From contig DAOVHN010000165.1 in the NCBI GenBank assembly GCA_030671915.1, forward strand, positions 1 to 6,055: a stretch of 6,055 nucleotides of DNA, given 5' to 3'. Below, piece after piece: positions 1-5,831 of the stretch. The DNA is from Pseudomonadota bacterium (lineage in GTDB: Bacteria > Pseudomonadota > Alphaproteobacteria > UBA8366 > JADFVY01). Within the stretch, counting starts at the first letter, position 1, and each line of letters starts with the position of its first letter. A program made the translations under genes and the position numbers. Below the pieces are notes generated by a model. It worked only from the letters and a program-made list of their open reading frames with translations. It searched no databases and had not been told where the DNA came from.

Positions 1-830
1 TAGCCAAGCGCCTGCAGCACATAGGCCAGATTGTTCCAGGCCGGCGCCGCATTCGGCGGGTCGGCGGCAATAGCGCCCCGCCACGCGGCCTCGGCGCCCG
101 ACAGATCCTTCGTTGCATAGCGCGCATTGCCGAGGCCCATCCAGGCCGGGAAGCTTTGTGGCCAGCGGCCGAGGATCGCCTCGTAGGCGACGACGGCATC
201 CGCGTGGCGGTTTACGCGCTCCAGCCCGGCGGCCGCGCGCACGACTTCCGCTTCCTCGGCCGCGACCGGCATCTCGCCGGGTTTCAGCGCCACCAGCGCC
301 CAATATCCGCCGCGCCGCCATGTATGTTCGAAGGTGCGCAGGGCCACGGGCCGGTTGTCCCAGGGGCCGGTATGCATGATCAACTCGCCATCATCGAGGT
401 CATAGCCGATGGCGACCGCGAAATGCCATCGCGGATAGATCTCAAGCCCGAGATTCTGAAATACCAGCACCGGCCGTCCGGCGGCGATCTCGCCGAGCAA
501 TTCGCGCAAGCTGTCCACCGGGACCGCCAGTCGCCCGTTGCGCCGCATCGCGGCGATCACATCGGGTTGAAGCGTGCCCTCGCGGCCCGGCGTATAGACC
601 TGTTCGGCCATCTCCTCCTGGGTGACGGGCAACCCCGACCAGGCGAGCGTCATGGCCGTCGCAGCCGGCCCGCAAAAATACTTTTCCTGCGGGAAGAAGG
701 GGACGTCCGCGACCATGGCCCTTTCCGGCAACGCACCGGGATCGGCGAGAATGACACGCGTTTGTTGCGCCGTGGCGCAGCCGGACACCAGAAGAAAAAC
801 GGCAGATAGATATAAAGCCGTCCTTTTCAA
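1..830 (-). CDS. PA2778-family C39-like cysteine peptidase, TPR lipoprotein (partial, C-terminus off window)
   Basis: I read 276 codons from a TTG start at 828-830; the frame stays open to the window edge, where the next codon begins TA and could be Tyr or a stop. Residues 1-18 form a lipoprotein signal: KR, a hydrophobic stretch, then lipobox VSGC with Cys18. A papain-like C39-type domain follows (about 40-185), with oxyanion Gln48, nucleophile Cys53 in YFCGPAA and His136 in RWHFAVAIGYD. The end (about 193-276) is TPR-like, with the typical DPPNAAPAWNNLAYVLQALG ending. This domain order matches the PA2778 family of predicted cysteine peptidases, whose function is unknown as far as I know. 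The protein is predicted to be membrane-anchored and periplasm-facing. It lies 16 bases downstream of a PA2779-family gene, its usual partner. No ATG in frame would preserve the signal peptide, so TTG is preferred. Confidence 0.88.
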   Translation of the reverse strand, partial: MKRTALYLSAVFLLVSGCATAQQTRVILADPGALPERAMVADVPFFPQEKYFCGPAATAMTLAWSGLPVTQEEMAEQVYTPGREGTLQPDVIAAMRRNGRLAVPVDSLRELLGEIAAGRPVLVFQNLGLEIYPRWHFAVAIGYDLDDGELIMHTGPWDNRPVALRTFEHTWRRGGYWALVALKPGEMPVAAEEAEVVRAAAGLERVNRHADAVVAYEAILGRWPQSFPAWMGLGNARYATKDLSGAEAAWRGAIAADPPNAAPAWNNLAYVLQALG

Positions 831-838
831 TCCGGGTG

Positions 839-843
839 CCTCT
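839..843 (-). promoter_or_regulatory. Ribosome binding site deciding the TTG start of the peptidase gene
   Basis: AGAGG on the minus strand sits 8 bases before the TTG at 828-830, inside the short gap after the PA2779-family stop codon. Its spacing supports the TTG as the true start and places the lipobox Cys at residue 18, a normal distance for a lipoprotein. Confidence 0.6.
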
Positions 844-846
844 GGA

Positions 847-1278
847 TTACGAACCGGAACTCTGGCTCTTGTGCCGCTTCACAAAGGGGAAGATATCCGT
901 CAAACCCAACAGGTCGGTGATCAGCAAGATGATGAAGATCGTAACGATCGCGCCAATAATTGCTCCCGCGGCGCCCTGGCCGGCGGGTGTCGCGTCGATC
1001 CGTGCCGCGACCCGCTGGATCTCCACATCCGACATGACGGCAACCCGGCGCGTGGCCTCGTCCGGATCCACGCCCATCTTGCGCATTTCGCCGCGGACAT
1101 CCTCGCGGGCGATGAAGGCGGCGACGCGGGTCCGGTCCGCCTCGGCCTGCGACGGGGCCACCACCTGGTCGGTGCCGACCAGCGCGGCTTGGGCCACGCC
1201 GAGCGGCATGGTTACGGCCATCATCAAAGCGGCCAGCGGCAATGCGACGATTCTGGAATATTTGCGCAGGAAAAACAT
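847..1278 (-). CDS. PA2779-family membrane protein of unknown function
   Basis: This 143-residue protein has an N-terminal signal sequence (about 1-31, ending GVAQA-A). A soluble, charged helical stretch follows (about 42-97), including the segment DPDEATRRVAVMSDVEIQRV. Next come a Gly/Ala-rich stretch (PAGQGAAGAIIG, 98-109), one transmembrane helix (about 107-125), the family's TDLLGLTDIFPFV ending and a basic tail (KRHK). This matches the PA2779 family, named after the Pseudomonas aeruginosa protein; no biochemical role is known to me. The gene is followed after 16 bases by the PA2778-family peptidase, the usual partner. The ATG at 1276-1278 has a strong ribosome binding site; the ATG four bases upstream is out of frame. 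If the signal sequence is cleaved, the body is periplasmic with a C-terminal membrane anchor. Confidence 0.9.
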   Translation of the reverse strand: MFFLRKYSRIVALPLAALMMAVTMPLGVAQAALVGTDQVVAPSQAEADRTRVAAFIAREDVRGEMRKMGVDPDEATRRVAVMSDVEIQRVAARIDATPAGQGAAGAIIGAIVTIFIILLITDLLGLTDIFPFVKRHKSQSSGS

Positions 1279-1285
1279 TCATCAA

Positions 1286-1291
1286 CCTCCT
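1286..1291 (-). promoter_or_regulatory. Strong Shine-Dalgarno for the PA2779-family gene
   Basis: A perfect AGGAGG (within AAGGAGG) on the minus strand lies 7 bases before the ATG at 1276-1278. It is the strongest ribosome binding site in the window and chooses this ATG over the out-of-frame ATG at 1280-1282. Confidence 0.8.
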
Positions 1292-1341
1292 TATTGATAG
1301 CGCGGCGCTTGCCCGATCTTCCCCAAAATCCGGCTCGAATC

Positions 1342-1357
1342 TTAACGAGAGTTTAAC
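1342..1357 (+). promoter_or_regulatory. Putative CtrA-binding site (TTAA-N7-TTAAC)
   Basis: The plus strand reads TTAACGAGAGTTTAAC, an exact match to the TTAA-N7-TTAAC consensus of the alphaproteobacterial cell-cycle regulator CtrA. It lies about 63 bases upstream of the start of the PA2779-family gene, where an activator box overlapping a -35 element would be plausible. A GANTC sequence (GAATC, 1337-1341), the target of the CcrM methylase, directly abuts it. The match is seen directly; CtrA binding is inferred. I found no convincing -10 element at the matching distance, so activation versus repression cannot be decided. Confidence 0.5.
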
Positions 1358-1391
1358 GCGGGTGCGTCGGCGATGCAATGGTGGATATACA

Positions 1392-1431
1392 CTATCTCGT
1401 GTGCGAACGCCTTTCGCACCACGATATATAG
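1392..1431. repeat. Long imperfect inverted repeat / hairpin in the intergenic gap
   Basis: TGCGAA (1402-1407) and TTCGCA (1413-1418) form a perfect 6-bp stem around the 5-base loop CGCCT. After a single bulged C at 1419 the stem continues with TCGTG (1397-1401) against CACGA (1420-1424). Beyond a small internal loop it continues with CTAT (1392-1395) against ATAG (1428-1431), giving 15 pairs in all. Neither strand has a T-run after it, so a standard intrinsic terminator is unlikely. It could be an operator, a leader RNA structure for the PA2779 unit, or a 3' structure protecting the upstream transcript. Confidence 0.6.
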
Positions 1432-1545
1432 ATGCCGCTGGCGATTATCACAGCGATATCCATCGGTCCCTCGTCTCGTTCCATCATGGCCGGCCGCGCC
1501 GCTTATCGGGTATATTCGACTATTCAGGCCACGCGGCCCTTGGCA
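1432..1545. other. Intergenic stretch after the GNAT gene; weak inverted repeat, no clear terminator
   Basis: I see no coding signal here. GGCCGCG (1492-1498) and CGCGGCC (1532-1538) could pair across a 33-base loop in the minus-strand transcript shortly after the acetyltransferase stop. No T-tract follows, so an intrinsic terminator is not supported; Rho-dependent ending or read-through are both possible. Confidence 0.3.
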
Positions 1546-2502
1546 CTACCCCAGCCGCGGGTCCTTGATCCGGATGGTTTCCTGATTGCAAGGCATGAAC
1601 CCGGCTTTTTGATAGACCGGCAAGGCGGCGGGGTGGTCCAGGGTGCAGGTGTTCACCCACAGGCGGCGCGGGTTGCGCGACCAGGCGGTATCGATCGCCC
1701 AGTCCAGCAAATAGCTGCCCAGCCCCAAGCCGATATAGTCCGGGATCAAGCCGAAATAGGCGAGTTCGACCTCGCTCTCCTGGCGAAAGTCCAGTTCCGC
1801 GTAACCGGCCGGCGTGCCGTCGTGATAAAGCACGCAGATCTCGACCTTCTCGTCCTGGACGATGGCGGCCAATTCCTCGTCGGTAAGCTGATTTCGTTCA
1901 TACCAGACCCAGGGCCCGCCAACGGCATTGTAGAGATAGCGGTAAAAGCCGACCGTCGGCCGCTCGGCGCGCATGAGCGCGATCTTCTCCGTCAGGCGCG
2001 GCGGCCGGGCCGGGCCGCGCGCCGGCTGTTCCAGCATTTCCAGATAGGTGATCGTGACGTCCAGTTCCGTCGGTTCGTCGCGCACCGGCGGCTCAGTCAG
2101 CCATTTGGCCATGACGATGCGGTCTTCCACTTCATAACCTGCCGCCTCGTAGAATCCCTTCACCGGGTTGCCGCCCCGGATCATCAGATTGGCCTTCGTG
2201 ACACCCTGGGATTTTAGCCAGCCTTCGGCATGATCCATGATCGCCTTGCCCAGCCCCTCGCCGCGCCGGTTCGGCGAGACCGCCACATAATAGGGCCATC
2301 CCCGATGGCCGTCATCGCCCGCCATGGCGCTGGCGACAATCGCCCCGTCCTCGTCGGCCATGACGAAGATTTCCGCTTGCGGCGCGGTGCGCGCCCGGGC
2401 GATGTCGGCATGGGGGTCGTTCCAGGGCCGCAACAGATCGCAGGCGCGCCAGAGTGCGACGACGCCTTCGATATCGCCATCTTCGATAGGCCGAATGTCC
2501 AT
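1546..2502 (-). CDS. Two-domain GNAT acetyltransferase (YpeA-like domain fused to a second GNAT domain)
   Basis: The 318-residue protein holds two GNAT domains that would transfer an acyl group from acyl-CoA to unknown substrates. Residues 1-137 resemble E. coli YpeA: CDLLRPWNDP at 21-30, GDDGHRGWPYYVAVSP at 62-77, acetyl-CoA loop RRGEGLGK at 79-86 and FYEAAGYE at 117-124. Residues about 147-315 form a second domain of a type I associate with alphaproteobacteria: ITYLEM, GFYRYLYNAVGGPWVWYER at 185-203, LAYFGLIPDYIGLGLGSYLL at 247-266, and VYQKAGF at 296-302. In the second domain the usual Arg/Gln of the CoA loop is not evident. The start codon lies 2 bases after the sulfurtransferase stop with no good ribosome binding site of its own, suggesting translational coupling. 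Substrates cannot be read from sequence. Confidence 0.87.
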   Translation of the reverse strand: MDIRPIEDGDIEGVVALWRACDLLRPWNDPHADIARARTAPQAEIFVMADEDGAIVASAMAGDDGHRGWPYYVAVSPNRRGEGLGKAIMDHAEGWLKSQGVTKANLMIRGGNPVKGFYEAAGYEVEDRIVMAKWLTEPPVRDEPTELDVTITYLEMLEQPARGPARPPRLTEKIALMRAERPTVGFYRYLYNAVGGPWVWYERNQLTDEELAAIVQDEKVEICVLYHDGTPAGYAELDFRQESEVELAYFGLIPDYIGLGLGSYLLDWAIDTAWSRNPRRLWVNTCTLDHPAALPVYQKAGFMPCNQETIRIKDPRLG

Positions 2503-2504
2503 GA

Positions 2505-3359
2505 TCAGGAGGTCTCGATCGGCGAGTCAGGGTTGCCGGCCCATTCGGTCCAGGACCCGTCGAACACCGGCACTTCCTTTTTGCCGATCAGATAGAGACC
2601 GAGAGACAGGATGCAGGCCGTCACGCCCGAGCCGCAACTGGTCAGCATTGGTTTGTCGAGATCAATGCCGGCATCCGCAAAGGCGTCCTTGATTTCATCG
2701 GCCGGCAGCATGGTTTTGTCGGCCATGTCCAGCATCCGCGTGAAGGGAAGGTTGATCGTGCCCGGCGCGTGGCCGCTGGGCAATCCCTCGCGGGGTTCCG
2801 GTTCGGTCCCCTTGAAGCGGCCGACGGAGCGGGCGTCGAGGAATTGTTCCCTGCCGGTCTTGAGATTTGCCAACACCTGGCCGTAATCGCGGACAAGGAA
2901 GCTGTTGGTGCGCGCGGTGAAATGGCGCTCTTGCGGCATGGACTTCTCGCCGGTGACGGGTTGCCCCTCGGCCAGCCATTTGTCCAGTCCGCCATCCAGC
3001 ACGGCGATATCCTCATGGCCGAACACGCGGAACATCCACCAGACCCGCGCCGCGGCCGAGACCCCGGTGGTGTCGTAAACCACGATCCGGTTGCCGTCGC
3101 CCAGCCCCATTTTGCGGGCGCGTGAGGCGAATTTCTCGGGGCTCGGCAGCATGTGGGGCAGGGAGGTCTCGCTGTCCGCGATGTCGTCGATATCGAAGAA
3201 CACGGCGCCGGGAATATGCTGTTCATCATATTCGGCGCGCGGGTCGCGATTGGCGGCGGGCATATGCCAGCTTCCATCGACCACGCGAACATCCGGCGCA
3301 TTCATATGCTCGGTCAGCCATTCGGTGCTGACAAGCGCATCGGGGTTTGTGTAACTCAT
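2505..3359 (-). CDS. sseA: 3-mercaptopyruvate sulfurtransferase
   Basis: This 284-residue protein has two rhodanese domains, the usual length and layout for SseA/TST enzymes, which move sulfur from 3-mercaptopyruvate to a thiol or cyanide acceptor in the cytoplasm. The inactive N-terminal domain (about 8-135) carries the signature FFDIDDIADSETSLPHMLPS (54-73) and DGGLDKWLAEG (122-132). The catalytic domain (about 155-281) has DARSVGRFKG (175-184), SGHAPGTINLPF (195-206), the active-site loop SCGSGVTA with Cys242, and the closing FDGSWTEWAG (267-276). The CGSGVTA loop is the mercaptopyruvate type rather than the thiosulfate (CRKG/CRRG) type. It lies between alaX and the acetyltransferase gene in one transcript. 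It may use mercaptopyruvate derived from cysteine by transamination, which fits a location near cysK. Confidence 0.95.
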   Translation of the reverse strand: MSYTNPDALVSTEWLTEHMNAPDVRVVDGSWHMPAANRDPRAEYDEQHIPGAVFFDIDDIADSETSLPHMLPSPEKFASRARKMGLGDGNRIVVYDTTGVSAAARVWWMFRVFGHEDIAVLDGGLDKWLAEGQPVTGEKSMPQERHFTARTNSFLVRDYGQVLANLKTGREQFLDARSVGRFKGTEPEPREGLPSGHAPGTINLPFTRMLDMADKTMLPADEIKDAFADAGIDLDKPMLTSCGSGVTACILSLGLYLIGKKEVPVFDGSWTEWAGNPDSPIETS

Positions 3360-3366
3360 CGGGAAC

Positions 3367-3373
3367 TTCCCCT
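3367..3373 (-). promoter_or_regulatory. Ribosome binding site of sseA, inside a small palindrome
   Basis: AGGGGAA on the minus strand lies 7 bases before the ATG at 3357-3359. It overlaps an 11-base palindrome GGGAACTTCCC (3361-3371); with a one-base centre this cannot fold as a hairpin, so it is probably incidental. Confidence 0.55.
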
Positions 3374-3386
3374 AATTCACTATCAT

Positions 3387-4088
3387 TCAGGCGAAAACCA
3401 CGTTCACGCGGCGGTTCCGTTTGCCTTTGTTCTCGATTTTGGCCACCGCGACCTTGCCGATCTCGCCGGTGCGCGCCACGTGGGTGCCGCCGCAAGGCTG
3501 CAGGTCGGCGCCCTCGACCTCGATCAGCCGGATGCGGCCGCCGCCGCGTGGCGGCTGGACCGACATGGTGCGTACCAGGTCGGGATTGGCGTCCAGTTCG
3601 CCATCCGTAATCCAGCGGTGCGACAGCGGCAGGTCTTCCTCGATCAGCCGGTTCAACTCGGCGGTGATCTGTTCCTTGCCCAGCACATGATCGCCGATGT
3701 CGAAGTCCAGCCGGCTCTTCTCGGCGCCGATCTGGCCTCCGGTGACCCCGCAGGGAACGGTCGCGCACAGCAGATGCAAACAGCTATGCATGCGCATGTG
3801 GCGGTAACGGCGGTCCCAGTCGAGGCGCGCGGTGATCTTGTCGCCGGGCGAGGGCAGGGCGGCGCCTTCGTCGCAGAGATGGGCGATGCCGTCCTCGTCC
3901 TTCACCGTATTGGCAATGGCCAGTTCGGACCCGTCGGGCAGGACCAGCACACCGCTGTCGCCCGGCTGCCCGCCACCGGTCGGGTAGAACACCGTGCGGT
4001 CCAGGATCACCTTGCCGGGCGTGGCCGCGGTCACCGTCGCCTCGCACTCGCGCAGATAGGAATCCTCGCGGAACAGTTCCTCGGTCAT
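3387..4088 (-). CDS. alaX: Alanyl-tRNA editing protein AlaX (trans-editing deacylase)
   Basis: This 233-residue protein matches the free-standing editing domain of alanyl-tRNA synthetase, with no aminoacylation domain. AlaX proteins remove serine or glycine wrongly attached to tRNA-Ala. The four zinc ligands are visible: His101 and His105 in HSCLH, and Cys199 and His203 in CGGTH. The glycine-rich motif PTGGGQPGDSG (36-46) and GAEKSRLDFD (121-130) are present; length and the glycine-rich loop fit the medium (AlaX-M) class. The ATG is 4 bases after the cysK stop. Its ribosome binding site, GGAG (4096-4099), lies inside the end of cysK, 7 bases from the start, so the two are likely translationally coupled. 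Placement beside cysteine synthase suggests a link to serine flux, which is inference. Confidence 0.93.
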   Translation of the reverse strand: MTEELFREDSYLRECEATVTAATPGKVILDRTVFYPTGGGQPGDSGVLVLPDGSELAIANTVKDEDGIAHLCDEGAALPSPGDKITARLDWDRRYRHMRMHSCLHLLCATVPCGVTGGQIGAEKSRLDFDIGDHVLGKEQITAELNRLIEEDLPLSHRWITDGELDANPDLVRTMSVQPPRGGGRIRLIEVEGADLQPCGGTHVARTGEIGKVAVAKIENKGKRNRRVNVVFA

Positions 4089-4092
4089 GCGA

Positions 4093-5094
4093 TCACTCCA
4101 GCCACTTAGGGGTCGGCAAACCCTTCTCGCGAAGGAACGCCGGGTTGTACAGTTTCGACATGTAGCGCTGCCCCGAATCGCAAAGCAGCGTCACGATGGT
4201 GTGGCCCGGGCCCATATGTTTCGCCAGCCGGATCGCGCCGGCGACATTGATGCCGCTGGACCCGCCCAGGCAAAGACCTTCTTCCAGGACCAGGTTGAAG
4301 AGTATCGGCAGCGCCTCATCGTCCGGTATCTGGAACGGAACATCGACCTCCAGGCCTTCCAGGTTGGCGGTGATGCGGCCCTGGCCGATGCCTTCGGTGA
4401 TCGACGACCCCTCCGACTTCAACTCGCCATGATCGTAGAAGTTATAGAGCGCGGACCCCATCGCATCAGCCAGCCCGATAACGATATCCTTGTTGCGCTC
4501 CTTCAGCGCCATGTAAACGCCGTTCAGCGTGCCGCCGCTGCCGACCGAACAGACGAATCCGTCCACCTCGCCGTCGGTCTGGTTCCAGATTTCCGGGCCG
4601 GTGGTGCGGTAGTGCGCATCGCGGTTCGCGACATTGTCGAACTGGTTGGCCCAGATCGCGCCGTTGGGCTCGCTCTTGTTCAACTCTTCCGCCAGCCGGC
4701 CGGAGACTTTTACGTAATTTTCAGGGTTCTTGTAGGGCACCGCGGGAACCTCGCGCAGCTCTGCGCCGGCCAAGCGGATCATGTCCTTTTTTTCCTGGCT
4801 CTGGGTCTCGGGGATGACGATGATGGTGCGGTAGCCCCGCGCATCGGCGACCAGCGCCAGGCCGATGCCGGTATTTCCCGCCGTACCCTCGACGATGACG
4901 CCACCGGGCCGCAGCTTGCCTTGTCGTTCGGCATCCTCGACGATCGACAGCGCGGCGCGGTCCTTGACCGACCCGCCGGGGTTCATGAATTCTGCCTTGC
5001 CCAGGATCGTGCAGCCAGTCAACTCCGACGCCTTGCGCAGCTTGATCAGCGGCGTATTGCCGATCGCATCGGTGAATCCCTCGCGTATGTCCAT
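4093..5094 (-). CDS. cysK: Cysteine synthase A (O-acetylserine sulfhydrylase), PLP-dependent
   Basis: This 333-residue fold-type II PLP enzyme forms cysteine from O-acetylserine and sulfide. The PLP lysine is Lys44 in NPGGSVKDRAA. The substrate loop is EGTAGNTGIGLA (69-80), the phosphate-binding loop GSGGTLNG (185-192), and the PLP-nitrogen serine Ser307 lies in CDSGQRY. PETQSQEKKD (95-104), ITEGIGQGRITANLEG (232-247), EEGLCLGGSSGIN (271-283) and the tail NPAFLREKGLPTPKWLE match the alphaproteobacterial cysteine synthase subtype, which is longer than enterobacterial CysK at its C-terminus. I start at the ATG 5092-5094, which begins MDIREGF as family members do. A longer frame to 5217 would overlap the Nudix gene and add an unrelated leader. 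The ribosome binding site is weak (AAGAGA). A cystathionine beta-synthase-like activity cannot be excluded from sequence. Confidence 0.94.
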   Translation of the reverse strand: MDIREGFTDAIGNTPLIKLRKASELTGCTILGKAEFMNPGGSVKDRAALSIVEDAERQGKLRPGGVIVEGTAGNTGIGLALVADARGYRTIIVIPETQSQEKKDMIRLAGAELREVPAVPYKNPENYVKVSGRLAEELNKSEPNGAIWANQFDNVANRDAHYRTTGPEIWNQTDGEVDGFVCSVGSGGTLNGVYMALKERNKDIVIGLADAMGSALYNFYDHGELKSEGSSITEGIGQGRITANLEGLEVDVPFQIPDDEALPILFNLVLEEGLCLGGSSGINVAGAIRLAKHMGPGHTIVTLLCDSGQRYMSKLYNPAFLREKGLPTPKWLE

Positions 5095-5159
5095 GATGTC
5101 TCTTGCTGTAAAATTGAGCCTGCCCGGCAATGGCAAACTAGCCTTGGGCCACGCGTGAA

Positions 5160-5774
5160 TCAAGCACCCCCCGCCAGCCATTCCCGGCGCAGCTTTTCCC
5201 GGTTCAACGCCAACCACTGCAGGGCCGCGACCGCAATGATATTGGTGATATCGCCATTGGCCAACCGCGCCAGCGCCTCATCCAGCGATTCGGTGAAGAC
5301 GCGGATATCCTCGCCCTCGTCGGCCAGGCCGTGAACACCGCCGATGCCTTGCGCATCCACCCGGCCGCAAAAGATGGCGATCCGTTCCGACGATCCGCCC
5401 GGGGTGGTGAAGACATCCATTATGGGGACAATGTCGGTGACCTCGCAGCCGGCTTCCTCCACCGTTTCGCGGCGCACCACATCCTCGGCCGTTTCGCCGT
5501 CCTCGATGATCCCGGCAACGATCTCCACCAGCCAGGGCTCAGCGCCCGCGGTCAGGGCGCCAGCACGGAACTGCTCGATCAGCACCACCTCGTCGCGCAC
5601 CGGATCGTAAGGCAGCAGGGCTGCCGCATGGCCGCGTTCGAAGACTTCCCGGGTAATCGGTTGGCCCCATCCGCCGCCGAAAAGCCGGTGCCGCAGCCGC
5701 AGTCGATCCATCCGGAAAAAGCCCTTCCAAACGGTTTCGGTGTCAAGAATATCGACGTCGTCACGAGTCATCAT
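5160..5774 (-). CDS. nudF: Nudix hydrolase, ADP-ribose pyrophosphatase type
   Basis: This 204-residue protein is predicted to hydrolyse ADP-ribose or related nucleoside diphosphate sugars to AMP and a sugar phosphate, using divalent metal. The Nudix box runs from Gly88 (GIIEDGE) to Cys110 (RETVEEAGC), with the metal-binding Glu103, Glu106 and Glu107. The slot usually hydrophobic or Ala after RE is Thr104. PGGSSER (125-131), with Pro125 about 15 residues after the box, is the ADP-ribose pyrophosphatase signature. The N-terminal strands (EVFERGHAAALLPYDP; VVLIEQFRAGAL) also fit this subfamily, which usually forms domain-swapped dimers. The start is the first of two adjacent ATGs, 7 bases after AAAGG (5782-5786). 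It diverges from the enolase-superfamily gene and lies 65 bases upstream of cysK. The subfamily is clear; the exact substrate is not. Confidence 0.88.
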   Translation of the reverse strand: MMTRDDVDILDTETVWKGFFRMDRLRLRHRLFGGGWGQPITREVFERGHAAALLPYDPVRDEVVLIEQFRAGALTAGAEPWLVEIVAGIIEDGETAEDVVRRETVEEAGCEVTDIVPIMDVFTTPGGSSERIAIFCGRVDAQGIGGVHGLADEGEDIRVFTESLDEALARLANGDITNIIAVAALQWLALNREKLRREWLAGGA

Positions 5775-5831
5775 AATTTGACCTTTATTTATTGAGAATG
5801 TCGGCTATCGCATTAACTGGAATCAGGGAAA
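5775..5831. promoter_or_regulatory. Divergent intergenic region between the Nudix and enolase-superfamily genes
   Basis: This 57-base AT-rich spacer must carry the start signals for both directions unless a promoter lies inside a gene. It contains the Nudix ribosome binding site (5782-5786), a GANTC site (GAATC, 5820-5824) and a TTAAC half-site (5813-5817). TTGACC at 5778-5783 looks like a plus-strand -35 element, but no fitting -10 follows at 16-18 bases, so I do not call a defined promoter. Confidence 0.4.

Noticed and set aside
156..1356. Overlapping plus-strand open frames opposite the peptidase and PA2779-family genes
   Set aside because: They conflict with two minus-strand genes that show a signal peptide, a lipobox, catalytic motifs and good ribosome binding sites.
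1432..2217. 261-codon open frame on the plus strand opposite the GNAT gene
   Set aside because: No domain is visible, and it runs antisense through the conserved second acetyltransferase domain.
3153..4109. 318-codon open frame on the plus strand opposite alaX and the start of sseA
   Set aside because: It spans two clear minus-strand genes and their gap, has no family motif, and is explained by the GC-rich antisense frame.
5108..5136. Possible cysK promoter on the minus strand: TTGCCA, 17 bases, TTTTAC
   Set aside because: The -35 is good but the -10 matches only about half the consensus, and the implied transcript start would fall inside or after the ribosome binding site. It is not strong enough to annotate.
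5095..5217. Upstream extension of cysK to an ATG at 5217
   Set aside because: It would overlap the Nudix coding region and add about 41 residues that do not belong to the cysteine synthase family; the internal ATG at 5094 begins exactly where the family does.
4087..5334. 415-codon open frame on the plus strand opposite cysK
   Set aside because: It mirrors cysK and part of the Nudix gene on the other strand. Its translation shows no recognisable domain and is rich in Arg, Ala and Asp as expected from antisense reading of GC-rich codons. The minus-strand genes have full family motifs.
5778..5783. TTGACC as a -35 element for the enolase-superfamily gene
   Set aside because: No acceptable -10 lies at normal spacing, and the bases overlap the Nudix ribosome binding site on the other strand, which explains them.
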